Shown here piece by piece: positions 19,737-28,977 of a DNA stretch of 64,000 nt (its first letter is position 1; the number at the start of each line of letters is the position of its first letter). The stretch spans positions 558,001 through 622,000 of the forward strand of contig JADJTM010000001.1 in assembly GCA_016711205.1 (NCBI GenBank), given 5' to 3'. Made by a program: the position numbers and the translations under genes. This DNA is from Micropruina sp. Lineage in GTDB: Bacteria; Actinomycetota; Actinomycetes; Propionibacteriales; Propionibacteriaceae. The notes below the pieces were generated by a model, which was not told the origin of the DNA, made no database searches, and saw nothing but the letters and a program-made list of their open reading frames with translations.

Positions 19737-20108
19737 GTGTCAACCGTAGTTCACAGTCGCCACTGTGGCAAGGGACGCGCCTTCCATGATCCCGCGTGGC
19801 AGCAGCTGTTCTGCCCTTGTCGCAGGGCCATTGACGGCCGGAGTTATGCTGATTATGCCCCACCCCCTCGGGCTGATCGGCCTTTCCGGGTGACTCGTCT
19901 CGTTGGTGCCGGGCTTACAACTGAAGCCGCGATCGCGCTCCACGGTCTACTTCTGATGTAGAAACCTCTGTCTGTTTGGCCGGAGCGACCCCCTCTTCAT
20001 CGGCTTAGACGCTATGGGTGATCCCTGATTGGGGGTTGCGGGCCGGGGCCTCGCCGGCACACCCTTCGTGGGTTGCTGGGCAGGGGCTGCCTGTCCGGCC
20101 TATCCGAC

Positions 20109-20256
20109 ATGTGTGGGGAGGCCCCGGTGTTCACAGAGCGTACGAGTGTTGGGCTGGACGTGCACGCCCGATCGGTAAGCGCGCACGCGATCGACGAAGT
20201 CACCGGTGAGGTGCTGGCCAGCCGGCTCTCGCCCGGGACGGAGGTGTGGGAGTGGA
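20109..20256 (+). pseudogene. IS110-family transposase N-terminal fragment
   Basis: The frame from the ATG at 20109 reads VFTERTSVGLDVHARSVSAHAIDEVTGEVL, the DEDD-type N-terminus of IS110 transposases with the first catalytic D in GLDVH. Similarity ends near 20256, where sequence related to an integrase C-terminus on the other strand begins. The upstream 19990-20108 stretch probably holds the element's left end. The rest of the transposase is missing. Confidence 0.7.
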
Positions 20257-20284
20257 CCAGCAGATTGCCTGGTCCGTTGCGGCC

Positions 20285-20430
20285 GCATTCTCGGCATGAT
20301 CGCACAAGAGCGATATTGCTGTGATCGTCACGAGCGGCCTCTCACTCGCGCCGGCGGCGGCCATCTCAGAGAGCTTCTTGGCGAGTTCCGCCTGGCGGTC
20401 GGCGGCGGCGTGCTGATAGATACGGCTACA
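20285..20430 (-). pseudogene. Integrase C-terminal fragment
   Basis: The minus strand reads RIYQHAAADRQAELAKKLSEMA, nearly the same as LIYQHAAADRQADLAVRLSAMA at the end of the intact integrase of 16992-18272, including the catalytic Y. Nothing upstream continues the catalytic domain. It marks where a second integrase gene was lost, supporting a decayed tandem element between 18594 and about 20500. Confidence 0.7.
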
Positions 20431-20531
20431 TCGGCCCGCAAAGCAATCCGGTATCGCTCGGCGCCGGATACTGTGACCCACGAGAGGCTGGCTACCCGCA
20501 CCTGGATGCGCGATGAAGGAGCGTGACACCC

Positions 20532-21149
20532 ATGAAGGCACTGCTGACGAAGAGGGTGCCTGTGTGGGTGCTGCTCTTGGTGACGCTGTCGGTTCTAGCC
20601 GGCGGCTTGCTGGCCTCGCTGTCAGCTGTGCGGGCGTCGGTGCTCACCACGAACACAGTGACCACCAACACCCAGGTAGTCAGCTCGGTGTCACTGAAGG
20701 AGCAGGTCGTCCTGTTGGGGCTCGGCGTTCAGGGGGTCGAGCAGAAGCGGGAGCAAGGCAAGTTCTTCGGCATCCAGATCCCCGGGAGTGAGCGCGCGGC
20801 CTTCGTCCAGTATTCGTTCACGGCGAAGCTGGGCATCGAGGGCAAGGATGTGAAGATCGAGCCGGTCGGAGACAAGCGGTTCCGCCTCATCGTTCCGGGG
20901 TTCATCTTCATCGGTTTGGATGATCCCAAATTCGAGTTGTTGGTCGAGAACAACGGCATTCTCAGCGGGGTGACGCCCGAGATCGATCAACTCGAAATCG
21001 CGAACCACGTGCTCGGCGACGACGCCAGGGCCACCTACATCGCCAAACACGCCGAGCTTCTCGAGGGGCAGGCCAGGTCGTTCTACACGAGCATCGTCCA
21101 CAGCATCGACCCCGACGTCGCGTTGGAGTTCGAGTTCGTTCGCCCGTGA
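20532..21149 (+). CDS. DUF4230-like membrane-anchored protein
   Basis: About 205 aa from the ATG at 20532; a GTG at 20523 is possible. A single N-terminal transmembrane segment (VPVWVLLLVTLSVLAGGLLA) anchors the protein. The rest has the DUF4230 pattern: VVSSVSLKEQVVLLGLGVQ, YSFTAKLGIEGKDVKIEPVG and a Y-rich C-terminus. The function of the family is unknown. It stands alone between the element relic and the NERD helicase. Confidence 0.6.
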   Translation: MKALLTKRVPVWVLLLVTLSVLAGGLLASLSAVRASVLTTNTVTTNTQVVSSVSLKEQVVLLGLGVQGVEQKREQGKFFGIQIPGSERAAFVQYSFTAKLGIEGKDVKIEPVGDKRFRLIVPGFIFIGLDDPKFELLVENNGILSGVTPEIDQLEIANHVLGDDARATYIAKHAELLEGQARSFYTSIVHSIDPDVALEFEFVRP

Positions 21150-21296
21150 TCACGGCCCAAGGCCACGACCCCCAACTGCGCTCCTGCCGATAACGCTCCG
21201 ACGCCACGGCCGTCGAGTCCTTCGCTCGGATACCCGCGAGCACGGGGCAAAGCTGCAATTGTTGGGACGTTCACCCACCCCAGTGCAGGAGTCAAC

Positions 21297-22964
21297 GTGG
21301 CCGTGTGCGTGCCTGATCAGCCGACCTTCGTGACTCCCTCCGAGCGGGACGTGTGGCAGTGTCTGCGGCGCCAACTCCCCCAAGAGTGCGTCCTGCTGGC
21401 GGACTACCGGCTCACCGATCGGCACAAGGACTACGAGGCGGACCTGGTCGCCCTGATGCCCGACTCCGGGGTCGTCGTGGTCGAAGTCAAGGGCAGCCAC
21501 GTCTGGGTCGAGCCTGACGGTCGCTGGATGATCTCGCGCCAGAGCGGTGACCGGCAGATCCACCCGGTCGATCAAGCCCGTGACGCGACCTACGCCTTGC
21601 GCAGCTACGTGGAGTCCGATCCGCGCTGGACGGGCACGCGGGTGCGCTGGAGCCATCACGTCGTGTTGGCCCGCACGAGTGTGGCCGACGACTTTGCCAC
21701 CCCGGACTGCCCACGCTGGCAGGTCTCAGGCAAGGGCGATCTCGTCGACGTGGGCCGGCGCGTGTGGGACACCACCTCGCTGCACCGCTCCGACGCCAGG
21801 GCGCCGACTCGCGAGGACATCGATCTGATCCGCGAGATCCTGATCGGCCGCAACCTGCCTGAACGCGACATCGTCGCTGTCGCCGAAGACCGCGCCTCGC
21901 TCGCGGATCGGCTCACGATGGAGCAGACCCAGCTGCTCGGCGTCACGCGCCTGTTGAATCGGGTCGAGATCCGCGGTGGAGCCGGCAGCGGCAAGACCGT
22001 CCTGGCGATCCGTCAGGCGTCGGACCTGGCCGGCGGACGCACGACCGGTGAACGACAGCGAGTCGCCGTCGTCTGCTACAGCTACGGCCTCGCGCACCAC
22101 CTGCGACGGTCGCTGCTGGTCGGGTCGAGTGCGAAGCGGCCGGCTTTCGTCGGCACGTTCGAGGACCTGGCCCGCGGGTGGGGGATCGAGATCACCGGCT
22201 CGCGGGACGACTCCGATTTTTGGGAGGTCGAGCTTCCGGCGCTGATGGCCGCACGTGCCGCCGACCTCACGCCCGAGGCTCGCTTCGACGCGGTCATCGT
22301 CGACGAGGCGCAGGACTTCGCCGAGGACTGGTGGACGCCGCTGGTCGGCGCCCTGCGCGACGAGACGTCCGGCGGCATCTTCGCCTACAGCGACGAGCGC
22401 CAACGCGTGTTCGCCCGGTTCGGACGGCCACCGCTGGCGATGGTGCCGCTGGTGCTTGACCACAACCTTCGCAACACGCGCCAGATCGCCCGGAGCTTCG
22501 TGCCGCTCGCCCCGACCTCGATGGTGCTGCGTGGGGGAGACGGCCCGCAGGTCGAGTTCGTGCCGGCGACCAGCCGGGACGCGATCGCGGCCGCCGACGA
22601 CCAGATCGACCACCTGCTCGACGAAGGCTGGGAGCCCAAGGACATCGCACTCCTCACCATGGGGGCCCGCCATCCCGTCCAGAAAGAACGCCAGGAGTCC
22701 CTCGGGTTCGCCGCCTACTGGGACGAGTTCTGGTCCAACGACGACGTGTTCTACGGCCACGTCCTCGGGTTCAAGGGCATGGAGCGTCGCGCCGTCGTGC
22801 TCTGCGTGAACGAGGACGGAAACCGCGACCGCAGCCGGGAACGCCTCTACGTCGGCATGTCCAGGGCCACCGACCGACTGATCGTCGTCGGTGACCCAGC
22901 AGTGATCGCTCGGGTGGGCGGCCCAGAGGTTCTCGCACAGCTGGAACACCGGGTTAGCCGGTGA
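21297..22964 (+). CDS. NERD nuclease fused to UvrD-like helicase
   Basis: A 555 aa protein from the GTG at 21297 (AGGAG 5 bp upstream). Residues about 10-130 are a NERD nuclease domain: DRHKDYEADLVAL and VVVVEVKGSHVW give the D...ExK active site. A superfamily 1 helicase follows, with Walker A GGAGSGKT, motif II VIVDEAQDF, and RERLYVGMSRATDRLIVVGD as motif VI. It would act on DNA or RNA ends with coupled unwinding and cleavage. Single-gene NERD-helicases have been implicated in phage defence, and the position next to an island fits, but that role is inference. Confidence 0.82.
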   Translation: MAVCVPDQPTFVTPSERDVWQCLRRQLPQECVLLADYRLTDRHKDYEADLVALMPDSGVVVVEVKGSHVWVEPDGRWMISRQSGDRQIHPVDQARDATYALRSYVESDPRWTGTRVRWSHHVVLARTSVADDFATPDCPRWQVSGKGDLVDVGRRVWDTTSLHRSDARAPTREDIDLIREILIGRNLPERDIVAVAEDRASLADRLTMEQTQLLGVTRLLNRVEIRGGAGSGKTVLAIRQASDLAGGRTTGERQRVAVVCYSYGLAHHLRRSLLVGSSAKRPAFVGTFEDLARGWGIEITGSRDDSDFWEVELPALMAARAADLTPEARFDAVIVDEAQDFAEDWWTPLVGALRDETSGGIFAYSDERQRVFARFGRPPLAMVPLVLDHNLRNTRQIARSFVPLAPTSMVLRGGDGPQVEFVPATSRDAIAAADDQIDHLLDEGWEPKDIALLTMGARHPVQKERQESLGFAAYWDEFWSNDDVFYGHVLGFKGMERRAVVLCVNEDGNRDRSRERLYVGMSRATDRLIVVGDPAVIARVGGPEVLAQLEHRVSR

Positions 22965-23136
22965 CCTGAGCGCCGTCCGTCCGTGGCGGAGGAACTGCTC
23001 GACGGCGTCGTCCGCGAGCTCGTGGGATCCGCGTGACTTGGCCAGAATCCCGGGCCTCCCGGGACGGTTGTCCCGTGACGCCCGGGACAACGGCGGCGAA
23101 GAGTGGACGCCGAACGCACCTACGAAGGAGCACCAG

Positions 23137-23859
23137 ATGTCCACCACGCCGGCTGCCGCCGAGCAGTATGACCGGCCCGAGCCCGAGCTTGAGCACCAGC
23201 TCGCCGGCGAGTCCGGGACGCCTGAACCGAACCGTTCCGATGCGGTCAGGGTGGTGGCGCTCGGCGTGCTGATGTTCGTCTCGGGGGCCTTTCTGCTGGC
23301 GATGTTCGTCTCCCTCGCCACCGGCGGCAGCGCCTCCCCCTGGGGCCCGATCAACGATCTGCTGAGCGCGGCGGGCAACGTGCTACTGGCCGTGCTCGTG
23401 CCTCGACTCAGCAGTGCCGCTGCCCGGACGCGTGGCGCCCGCTGCTTCGTCCGGCTGATCGTCGGCGCCAGCCTCCTCGCTGCCGCGTCGAGCGTGCTGC
23501 TCGTCGCCGGGGTGCTGCCGTTCGAGCGGTCCACCGTGATCTCGATGGTGGCGATCGTGCTGCAGTGCGGCTGGATGGCGTGGCTGAACACCGCCTGGTC
23601 GCGCAACCCCCGATTCCCCCGGGCCATCTGGCGCCTGGGTGCAGGCGTCGGATACGGGCTGCTGACCGGCCTCGGTCTGGTCGGCGCGTCGTTCCTGTTG
23701 CCCTGGGGGTCGGTGGCGGCGAACGCACTGCTCGTTCCCGGGGTGGCGCTGGGCGGCGTCATCTGGCTGGTCTGGCCGCTGTGGTTCGTGCTACTGGGCC
23801 GCCAACTGCTGCACTCCGCGGGTGCCGAACCCTCGGCCGCGGATCCGACGGACGCGTGA
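23137..23859 (+). CDS. Multi-pass membrane protein of unknown function
   Basis: About 240 aa starting at the ATG at 23137, 6 bp after GAAGGAG. The first 40 residues are hydrophilic and acidic. Six or so membrane segments follow (VVALGVLMFVSGAFLLAMFV; ANALLVPGVALGGVIWLVW). It is the first gene of a likely operon with a second membrane protein (29 bp spacing) and a multicopper oxidase. That context hints at copper or redox handling in the envelope, but no ligand motif is visible. Confidence 0.65.
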   Translation: MSTTPAAAEQYDRPEPELEHQLAGESGTPEPNRSDAVRVVALGVLMFVSGAFLLAMFVSLATGGSASPWGPINDLLSAAGNVLLAVLVPRLSSAAARTRGARCFVRLIVGASLLAAASSVLLVAGVLPFERSTVISMVAIVLQCGWMAWLNTAWSRNPRFPRAIWRLGAGVGYGLLTGLGLVGASFLLPWGSVAANALLVPGVALGGVIWLVWPLWFVLLGRQLLHSAGAEPSAADPTDA

Positions 23860-23887
23860 CGCGTCCTCGCAACACAAGGAGATACCG

Positions 23888-24370
23888 ATGATTACGCTGT
23901 ACCGCTCGCTCTCGGTGACGATCGCTGTGCTCGTGGGTGTGCAGGCGGGTTCGCACGCCTGGGCGTCCGCCGGCCTGAGCCGCTACATCATGGGTGGCGC
24001 GGTCGTGGACAAGTCGATGATGGAGGACACGGGGGGACCGCTGCCGTTCCCGGAGGTCGCGGGCATCCTCGTCCACGGCCTCAACGGCGGCATCGTGATA
24101 CCCGCGGTCGCCCTGGCCCTGCTGGTGGTGTCGTTCTTCGCCCGGGTGCCCGGCGCGATTCTGCGCGCGGGCGTCGTGTTGGGCCTGGTCGCCCTGCAGA
24201 TGACGCTCGGCTACGCCGGCCACGACCAGCCGGTGATGGGGTTGTTCCACGGTCTGAACGCGCTCGTGCTGTTCGGGGCGGCGCTGTGGGCCTGGCGCGT
24301 CACTGCGCCGCGGCCCGCGACACGCGATGGGGCCGAGACCACCGGTGCCGAGGAATCCGTGGCGGTGTGA
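23888..24370 (+). CDS. Small multi-pass membrane protein in MCO operon
   Basis: A 160 aa protein from the ATG at 23888 with AAGGAG 7 bp upstream. An N-terminal hydrophobic segment (YRSLSVTIAVLVGVQAGSHA) and three further membrane segments are seen. Two conserved-looking histidines sit in GILVHGLNGG and MGLFHGLNALV, at equivalent positions of helices, and could bind heme or metal. The stop is 1 bp before the multicopper oxidase start. Confidence 0.6.
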   Translation: MITLYRSLSVTIAVLVGVQAGSHAWASAGLSRYIMGGAVVDKSMMEDTGGPLPFPEVAGILVHGLNGGIVIPAVALALLVVSFFARVPGAILRAGVVLGLVALQMTLGYAGHDQPVMGLFHGLNALVLFGAALWAWRVTAPRPATRDGAETTGAEESVAV

Positions 24371-24371
24371 G

Positions 24372-25842
24372 GTGAGGGGGCCTGGCCGGACGCTCGGCGG
24401 GCGCAGATGGCTGCTGGTCATCGCAGCGCTGGCAATGAGTCTTGGTGCCTGGGTCTGGGCGACCAGCCGGTTGCCGGCCGGCTACCCGATGACCGCCATG
24501 GGCTACCCGGACTACGGCGGGGGGCCGCAGCCCGCGCACGGCCCGGTCGCGGGGGCACGGCCACGGCGGGGTGGACGTCGCCACGCTGGTGCCGGATCCG
24601 AGCCGTCCGGCCGAGGTGCGGGTCGACCTGGTCGCCCGGGCCGAACGGGTCACCCTGCCGGGGATCCCTGCCTTCGACGGCTTCACCCTGAACGGGCTGA
24701 CGCCGGGCCCCACGATCCGGGCCCGCGTCGGGCAACTCGTCGAGGTGCGGGTGACCAACCAGAACGTTCCGGACGGGATGACGCTGCACTGGCACGGGGT
24801 CGACCTTCCCAACGCGATAGACGGGGTCGCCGGCGTGACCCAGGATGCGATCGCCCCGGGTCACCAGCACGTGTACCGCTTCGTCGCGCAGCAGGGCACG
24901 TACTGGTACCACTCGCACCAGGTGCCGCATCCGCAGGTGAGCGGCGGCCTGCTGGGGGCGCTGATCGTGGACGGCGCGGCGCCGGATCCGCGGGCGGTGG
25001 ACGTCGCCGCGCTCGTCCACGCCTACGGGGGCGTACGCACCGTCAACGGGAGCAGGGACGCGTCAGTGCAGGCGGCGAGCCCCGGCGACACCGTTCGGGT
25101 TCGGGTGATCAACACCGACAACGGCCCGATGCCGGTGTGGGTCTCAGGGGCGCCCTACCGGGTTGCCGCCGTCGACGGCCGCGAGTGGAACCGCCCGGGT
25201 CCGGTGACGGGGCAGGCAGTGTTGGTCACCGCCGGCGGCCGGGCGGACCTGGAGTTGGTGGTGCCCTCGGGTGGCGCACGGGTGGAGTTCGCCGGCGCCT
25301 CGCTGGCGATCGGCGACCAGCGGGCACCGCGCACACCGGCTCCGCGGGCGCTGCTGGATCTGCTCAGCTACGGCGAACCCGGCCCGCTCCCGCCGGGGCT
25401 GGACGCGCCGGTGCGCACCTTCGATTACCTGATCGGCCGCCGGTTCGGACTGCTCGACGGCCGGCCAGGGTCGTGGTGGACGATCAACGGCGGCTTGTAC
25501 CCGAACGTGCCGATGTTCATGGTCCGTACCGGCGAGCGGGTCCGGTTTCTGGTGTCGAACGAGAGCGGCGAGGTGCATCCGATGCATCTGCACGGACACC
25601 ACCTGCTGGTCGTCGCGCGCAACGGCGTCCGGGCCACGGGCGCGCCCTGGCTGGTCGACTCGCTGAACGTCGAGTCGGGCGAGAGCTACGAGCTCTCCAT
25701 GGTCGCGGACAACCCGGGCATCTGGATGGACCACTGCCACAACCTGCCGCACGCCCGTGAAGGCCTGATGACCCACCTCGCCTACGAGGGCTATCGCACC
25801 CCCTATCTCGTCGGCGGAGAGCACGCGAACCACCCCGAGTGA
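24372..25842 (+). CDS. Multicopper oxidase (frameshifted near N-terminus)
   Basis: A cupredoxin-type multicopper oxidase of about 490 aa. The N-terminus from the GTG at 24372 (WLLVIAALAMSLGAWVWA) is a signal anchor. A one-base shift in GGGGGCACGG near 24565 separates it from the mature part. Copper ligands are all present: LHWHGVD, YWYHSHQ, HPMHLHGHH and WMDHCHNLPHAREGL (T1 site with H-C-H and a possible axial L/M). Probable role: extracytoplasmic copper oxidation or detoxification. The adjacent membrane proteins and minus-strand two-component pair suggest envelope stress or metal control. Confidence 0.88.
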
Positions 25843-25845
25843 GGC

Positions 25846-26487
25846 TCAGCCCAACCCGGCCCGGCGCGCCTTGTCGATCGCGGCTGCACGATCGGCGACC
25901 TGCAGCTTGACCAGAATGATCGACACCAGATTGCGGACGGTCTTGTCGGCGATTCCGAGCTGCCGGGCGATTCGGGGGTTGTCCCAGCCCTTCGCCAGCA
26001 GCGCCAGCGCCTCCCGCTCCCGGGCGGTCAGTTCGACGAACGGCGTGCGGCGGTCGGCGCCGCCGGCGACCATCGCGGCGAGCCGGGCCGCCAACGATGT
26101 CGAGAAGATGATGTCGCCGTGGGCGACCGAGCGGATGGCGGCCAGGGTGGCGTCCGGAGTGGAAGACTTCACCACGTAGCCCCGCGCGCCGGCGCCGACC
26201 GCGTCGGCCACACTGGCGTCGTCCAGCATGGACAGCACCAGCACGCGCACCTGCGGTGCGGCCGCCACGATGCGCCGGGTGGCCTCGATGCCGTCCAGCC
26301 CGGGCATGGTGACGTCCATCACCACGACATCCGGCACGAGCTCCGTTGCGAGCCGGACGGCCTCGAGACCGTCCGCGGCCTGACCCACGACGACGAGGTC
26401 GTCGGTGGTGCCGAGCAGGCCGACGAGGCCCTCCCGGTAGAGCGGATGATCGTCCGCGACGAGGACGCGGAAGCTGGCGACGCTCAT
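25846..26487 (-). CDS. NarL/LuxR-family response regulator
   Basis: A 213 aa regulator. The receiver domain has VADDHPLY (acidic pocket), phosphoacceptor D in VVVMDVTMPG, and KSSTPD (conserved K). A C-terminal LuxR HTH reads LTAREREALALLAKGWDNPR, then IARQLGIADKTVRNLVS. It overlaps the kinase gene by 4 bp (ATGA) and is clearly its partner. It ends 3 bp from the convergent multicopper oxidase stop. Confidence 0.93.
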   Translation of the reverse strand: MSVASFRVLVADDHPLYREGLVGLLGTTDDLVVVGQAADGLEAVRLATELVPDVVVMDVTMPGLDGIEATRRIVAAAPQVRVLVLSMLDDASVADAVGAGARGYVVKSSTPDATLAAIRSVAHGDIIFSTSLAARLAAMVAGGADRRTPFVELTAREREALALLAKGWDNPRIARQLGIADKTVRNLVSIILVKLQVADRAAAIDKARRAGLG

Positions 26488-28679
26488 GCCCGCCGCTCCA
26501 TCGGCAGCAGCGCGCGCACCAGCGTGCCCCCACCGTCCCTGGCCTCGATGGTGCAGTGTCCGCCGAGTTCAGCGGCCCGCTCGCGCATGGCCGTGATCCC
26601 CACCCCGGCGCGGACGCCTGCGCGTGGGCCGATGCCGTCGTCGGCCACCTCGAGCTCGAGCGCCCCATCGGCGAGCCGCAGGCTCACCCAGCAGGCCTGC
26701 GCTTCGGCGTGCCGGGCGGCGTTGTCCATCGCCGCGGAGACGATCCGGTAGGCGGCCACCTCGACGGCGGCCGGCAGCGCTGGCCGGTCGGCGCCGACGC
26801 CGTCGACCTGCAGGTGGACCGCGAGCGGAGCCATGGCGGGAATGCGCTGTTCAATGGCCGGGGCCAACCCCAGCTCGTCCAGCACGGGCGGACGCAGGTC
26901 GTAGGCCAGTTGCCGCACCGTCTCGGCGGCACGGGTCGCATCGTGCTCGATCCGGTCGAGCACCTCGGCCACCGGCGCGCTCCCCGGCGCGGCCAGCAGC
27001 CGGCGGACGGTCTCGGTGCGCAGCGGGATGGCGGCCAGGGTCGGGCCGATGTCGTCGTGCAGGGTGCGCCGGAGCATGCGGCGTTCCTCCTCCCGGGCCA
27101 GCACCAGGCGCTCCCTGGACGCCCTGAGTTCGCGGTCGAGCCGCTCCTGGTGCAGGGCGGAGGCAACCTGGTTGCCCAGGTCATGGAGCAGTCGGCGCTC
27201 GGCAGGTGCGAAGCGTCCGCCCCGACCACGGGTGGCCACCGCCAGGCTTCCGATCGTATCGTCGGCGTGCACCAGGGGCACCGTGAGCAGCCGGCCGGGC
27301 TCGATCGGTTCGGCACCCGCCTCGACGAGCGTGCCGGTTGCGGTGCGCACCGCAACGTACGGCACCCGGAACGCCCGGCGCAGATCCTGGGCGACGGCCG
27401 GCCAGGGCACCTCACGCGCCGCCAGCAGACCTGCGAGCCGGGCCAGCGCAACGTAGGGATCGTCCCGATCCCCGTAGAGGGCACGGCTGACCCAGCCCTC
27501 CAGCCGGACCCGGACCGGATTGACCAGTATCGCCACCGCGACTGCCCCGGCCACGGCGACGCCGGTGGGCTGGTCGGCCACGAACGACGTCAGGACGGCC
27601 ACGGTCAGCAGGTACACGCTCACCGCCACCACGGTGACAGCCGCGAACACCAGGGTCCGGCCCAGCACCACGTCCAGATCGAACAGGCGGTAGCGCAGCA
27701 TCGCGACGGTCATTCCCGCGACGTAGCACAGACCCGGCACCCCGATCAGTTCATCGGGCAGCAGCGACCGCCCGGTGACCAGCGAAGGGACGATCCACAA
27801 CGCCAGCGCCAGCAGCCCCGACACGATTCCCGAGCCGCCCAACCACACCAGTTGTTGCCGCTGGACGGGGTCGCCGCCCGGTCGGCGTGAACGCGCCATC
27901 CGCACGACCATCACGGCGAGGGAGCCGGACAGCGCGACCACCGTGAAGCCGGTCTGCAGTGGGATCGCCCGCGCCATCCAGCCGGGAAAGGTGCTGCCCG
28001 CGCCGATCATCGCCGCGAGGGTTGCCCACACCACCGGCGGCACCCAGGTGACCAGCGCTCTGGCCCGCGAGCCGCCCAGCCACGGCGTCAGCGGGGTGGG
28101 GAACTGCAGCGCCCAGGCCAGCATTCCGCTCCACGCCAGGGTGTAGAAGAAGCCGACGTTGACCACGAACAGCCAGCGCCATGCGCCCTCGAACGCCCAG
28201 GTGGGCGGCAGGCCGACCACGGTCACGATCGTGCTGCCCAGCAGGGCGGCCGAGAAGACCAGATTCGATCCGGTCGCCTGGTCCCGTGGTCGGCGGCTGA
28301 TCGCCAGCCCGCACAGGGCGAAGAGGGCGGTGACGAACACCAGCGTTCCACCGGCCCGCCAGAGCTGGTGGCCGAGCGAGGCCCGCTGCGGCGTCAGGTC
28401 CAGGGACACGATCCTGGCACCGGGTTCGACCGTGAGGGCGGCATCAGCCCCCGTCACCTGCACGGCGGTGACGAGGCTGCCGTCCGGCAGCGCGCATCCC
28501 GGCTGAACCCGGGGGATCACACCCGCCGGGCTGAACGCCTCCGACTGTGGGGGAAGCCAGGCACACTCGGCCGGCACGACCAGCCGAAGGCCCACGAACA
28601 CCGCAGCAGCCAGACACGCCAGAAGTGCGGCGATGAAGGCGTCCCACTGGTGACCACCAGGAGCTGGAGGCGACGGCAT
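26484..28679 (-). CDS. Membrane sensor histidine kinase
   Basis: About 731 aa from the ATG at 28679; a longer form from 28748 is possible. The N-terminal half has about eight hydrophobic segments (FIAALLACLAAAVFVGLRL; MTVAMLRYRLFDLDVVLGRT). A GAF-like domain lies around residues 440-530 (VPYVAVRTATGTLVEAGA). The HisKA_3 phosphorylation box is RRMLRRTLHDDIGPTLA, with H followed by DD. The HATPase_c domain has YRIVSAAMDNAARHAEA (N box) and DDGIGPR...GVGITAMRERA. It pairs with the NarL-type regulator in a translationally coupled operon. The signal is unknown. Confidence 0.9.
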   Translation of the reverse strand: MPSPPAPGGHQWDAFIAALLACLAAAVFVGLRLVVPAECAWLPPQSEAFSPAGVIPRVQPGCALPDGSLVTAVQVTGADAALTVEPGARIVSLDLTPQRASLGHQLWRAGGTLVFVTALFALCGLAISRRPRDQATGSNLVFSAALLGSTIVTVVGLPPTWAFEGAWRWLFVVNVGFFYTLAWSGMLAWALQFPTPLTPWLGGSRARALVTWVPPVVWATLAAMIGAGSTFPGWMARAIPLQTGFTVVALSGSLAVMVVRMARSRRPGGDPVQRQQLVWLGGSGIVSGLLALALWIVPSLVTGRSLLPDELIGVPGLCYVAGMTVAMLRYRLFDLDVVLGRTLVFAAVTVVAVSVYLLTVAVLTSFVADQPTGVAVAGAVAVAILVNPVRVRLEGWVSRALYGDRDDPYVALARLAGLLAAREVPWPAVAQDLRRAFRVPYVAVRTATGTLVEAGAEPIEPGRLLTVPLVHADDTIGSLAVATRGRGGRFAPAERRLLHDLGNQVASALHQERLDRELRASRERLVLAREEERRMLRRTLHDDIGPTLAAIPLRTETVRRLLAAPGSAPVAEVLDRIEHDATRAAETVRQLAYDLRPPVLDELGLAPAIEQRIPAMAPLAVHLQVDGVGADRPALPAAVEVAAYRIVSAAMDNAARHAEAQACWVSLRLADGALELEVADDGIGPRAGVRAGVGITAMRERAAELGGHCTIEARDGGGTLVRALLPMERRA

Positions 28680-28922
28680 CACGGCTCCTCCCGTCCCGTC
28701 CACGCTGCCAGAACTCCCTTCGACGTGCCAGTGGTCGCCGGTAAGCAATTGTCCCGCTCCAGCCGTCCCCGAATTCGCCTCGACGGGCTTTGCGCCTGGG
28801 CCGGATGTCGCCCGGATTCACCGCTTGCCGACCACAGAGGCCCGCCGAAGCGCCAGCGTCGCCGTTCACGGGGAGGGGCTGGACGGTGCCCCCGCAGGTT
28901 TGTCCGTTCGCCCACGCACGGG

Positions 28923-28936
28923 TACCCCCAGGGGTA
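28923..28936. promoter_or_regulatory. CsoR/CstR-type operator before SQR gene
   Basis: TACCCC-CA-GGGGTA is a perfect 6 bp dyad of the G/C-tract type recognised by CsoR-family repressors (copper-sensing CsoR and persulfide-sensing CstR). It lies 41 bp before the sulfide:quinone oxidoreductase start, where a repressor would block transcription. A similar but longer dyad precedes the copB gene at 50395-50413. No CsoR-family gene is present in the window. Confidence 0.6.
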
Positions 28937-28977
28937 TGCTCGAAATGCCGGCGGCGTGGCCGGCAGGAGGGGTAGTG

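Noticed and set aside
21726..23762. Long 678-codon open frame on the minus strand opposite the NERD-helicase
   Set aside because: It is the mirror of a well-supported gene in GC-rich DNA. Its translation is low-complexity with no family motif and it crosses a gene boundary.
26346..27890. 514-codon plus-strand frame opposite the histidine kinase
   Set aside because: Antisense of a kinase with complete H, N and G boxes. The translation is Gly/Arg/Ala-rich and featureless.
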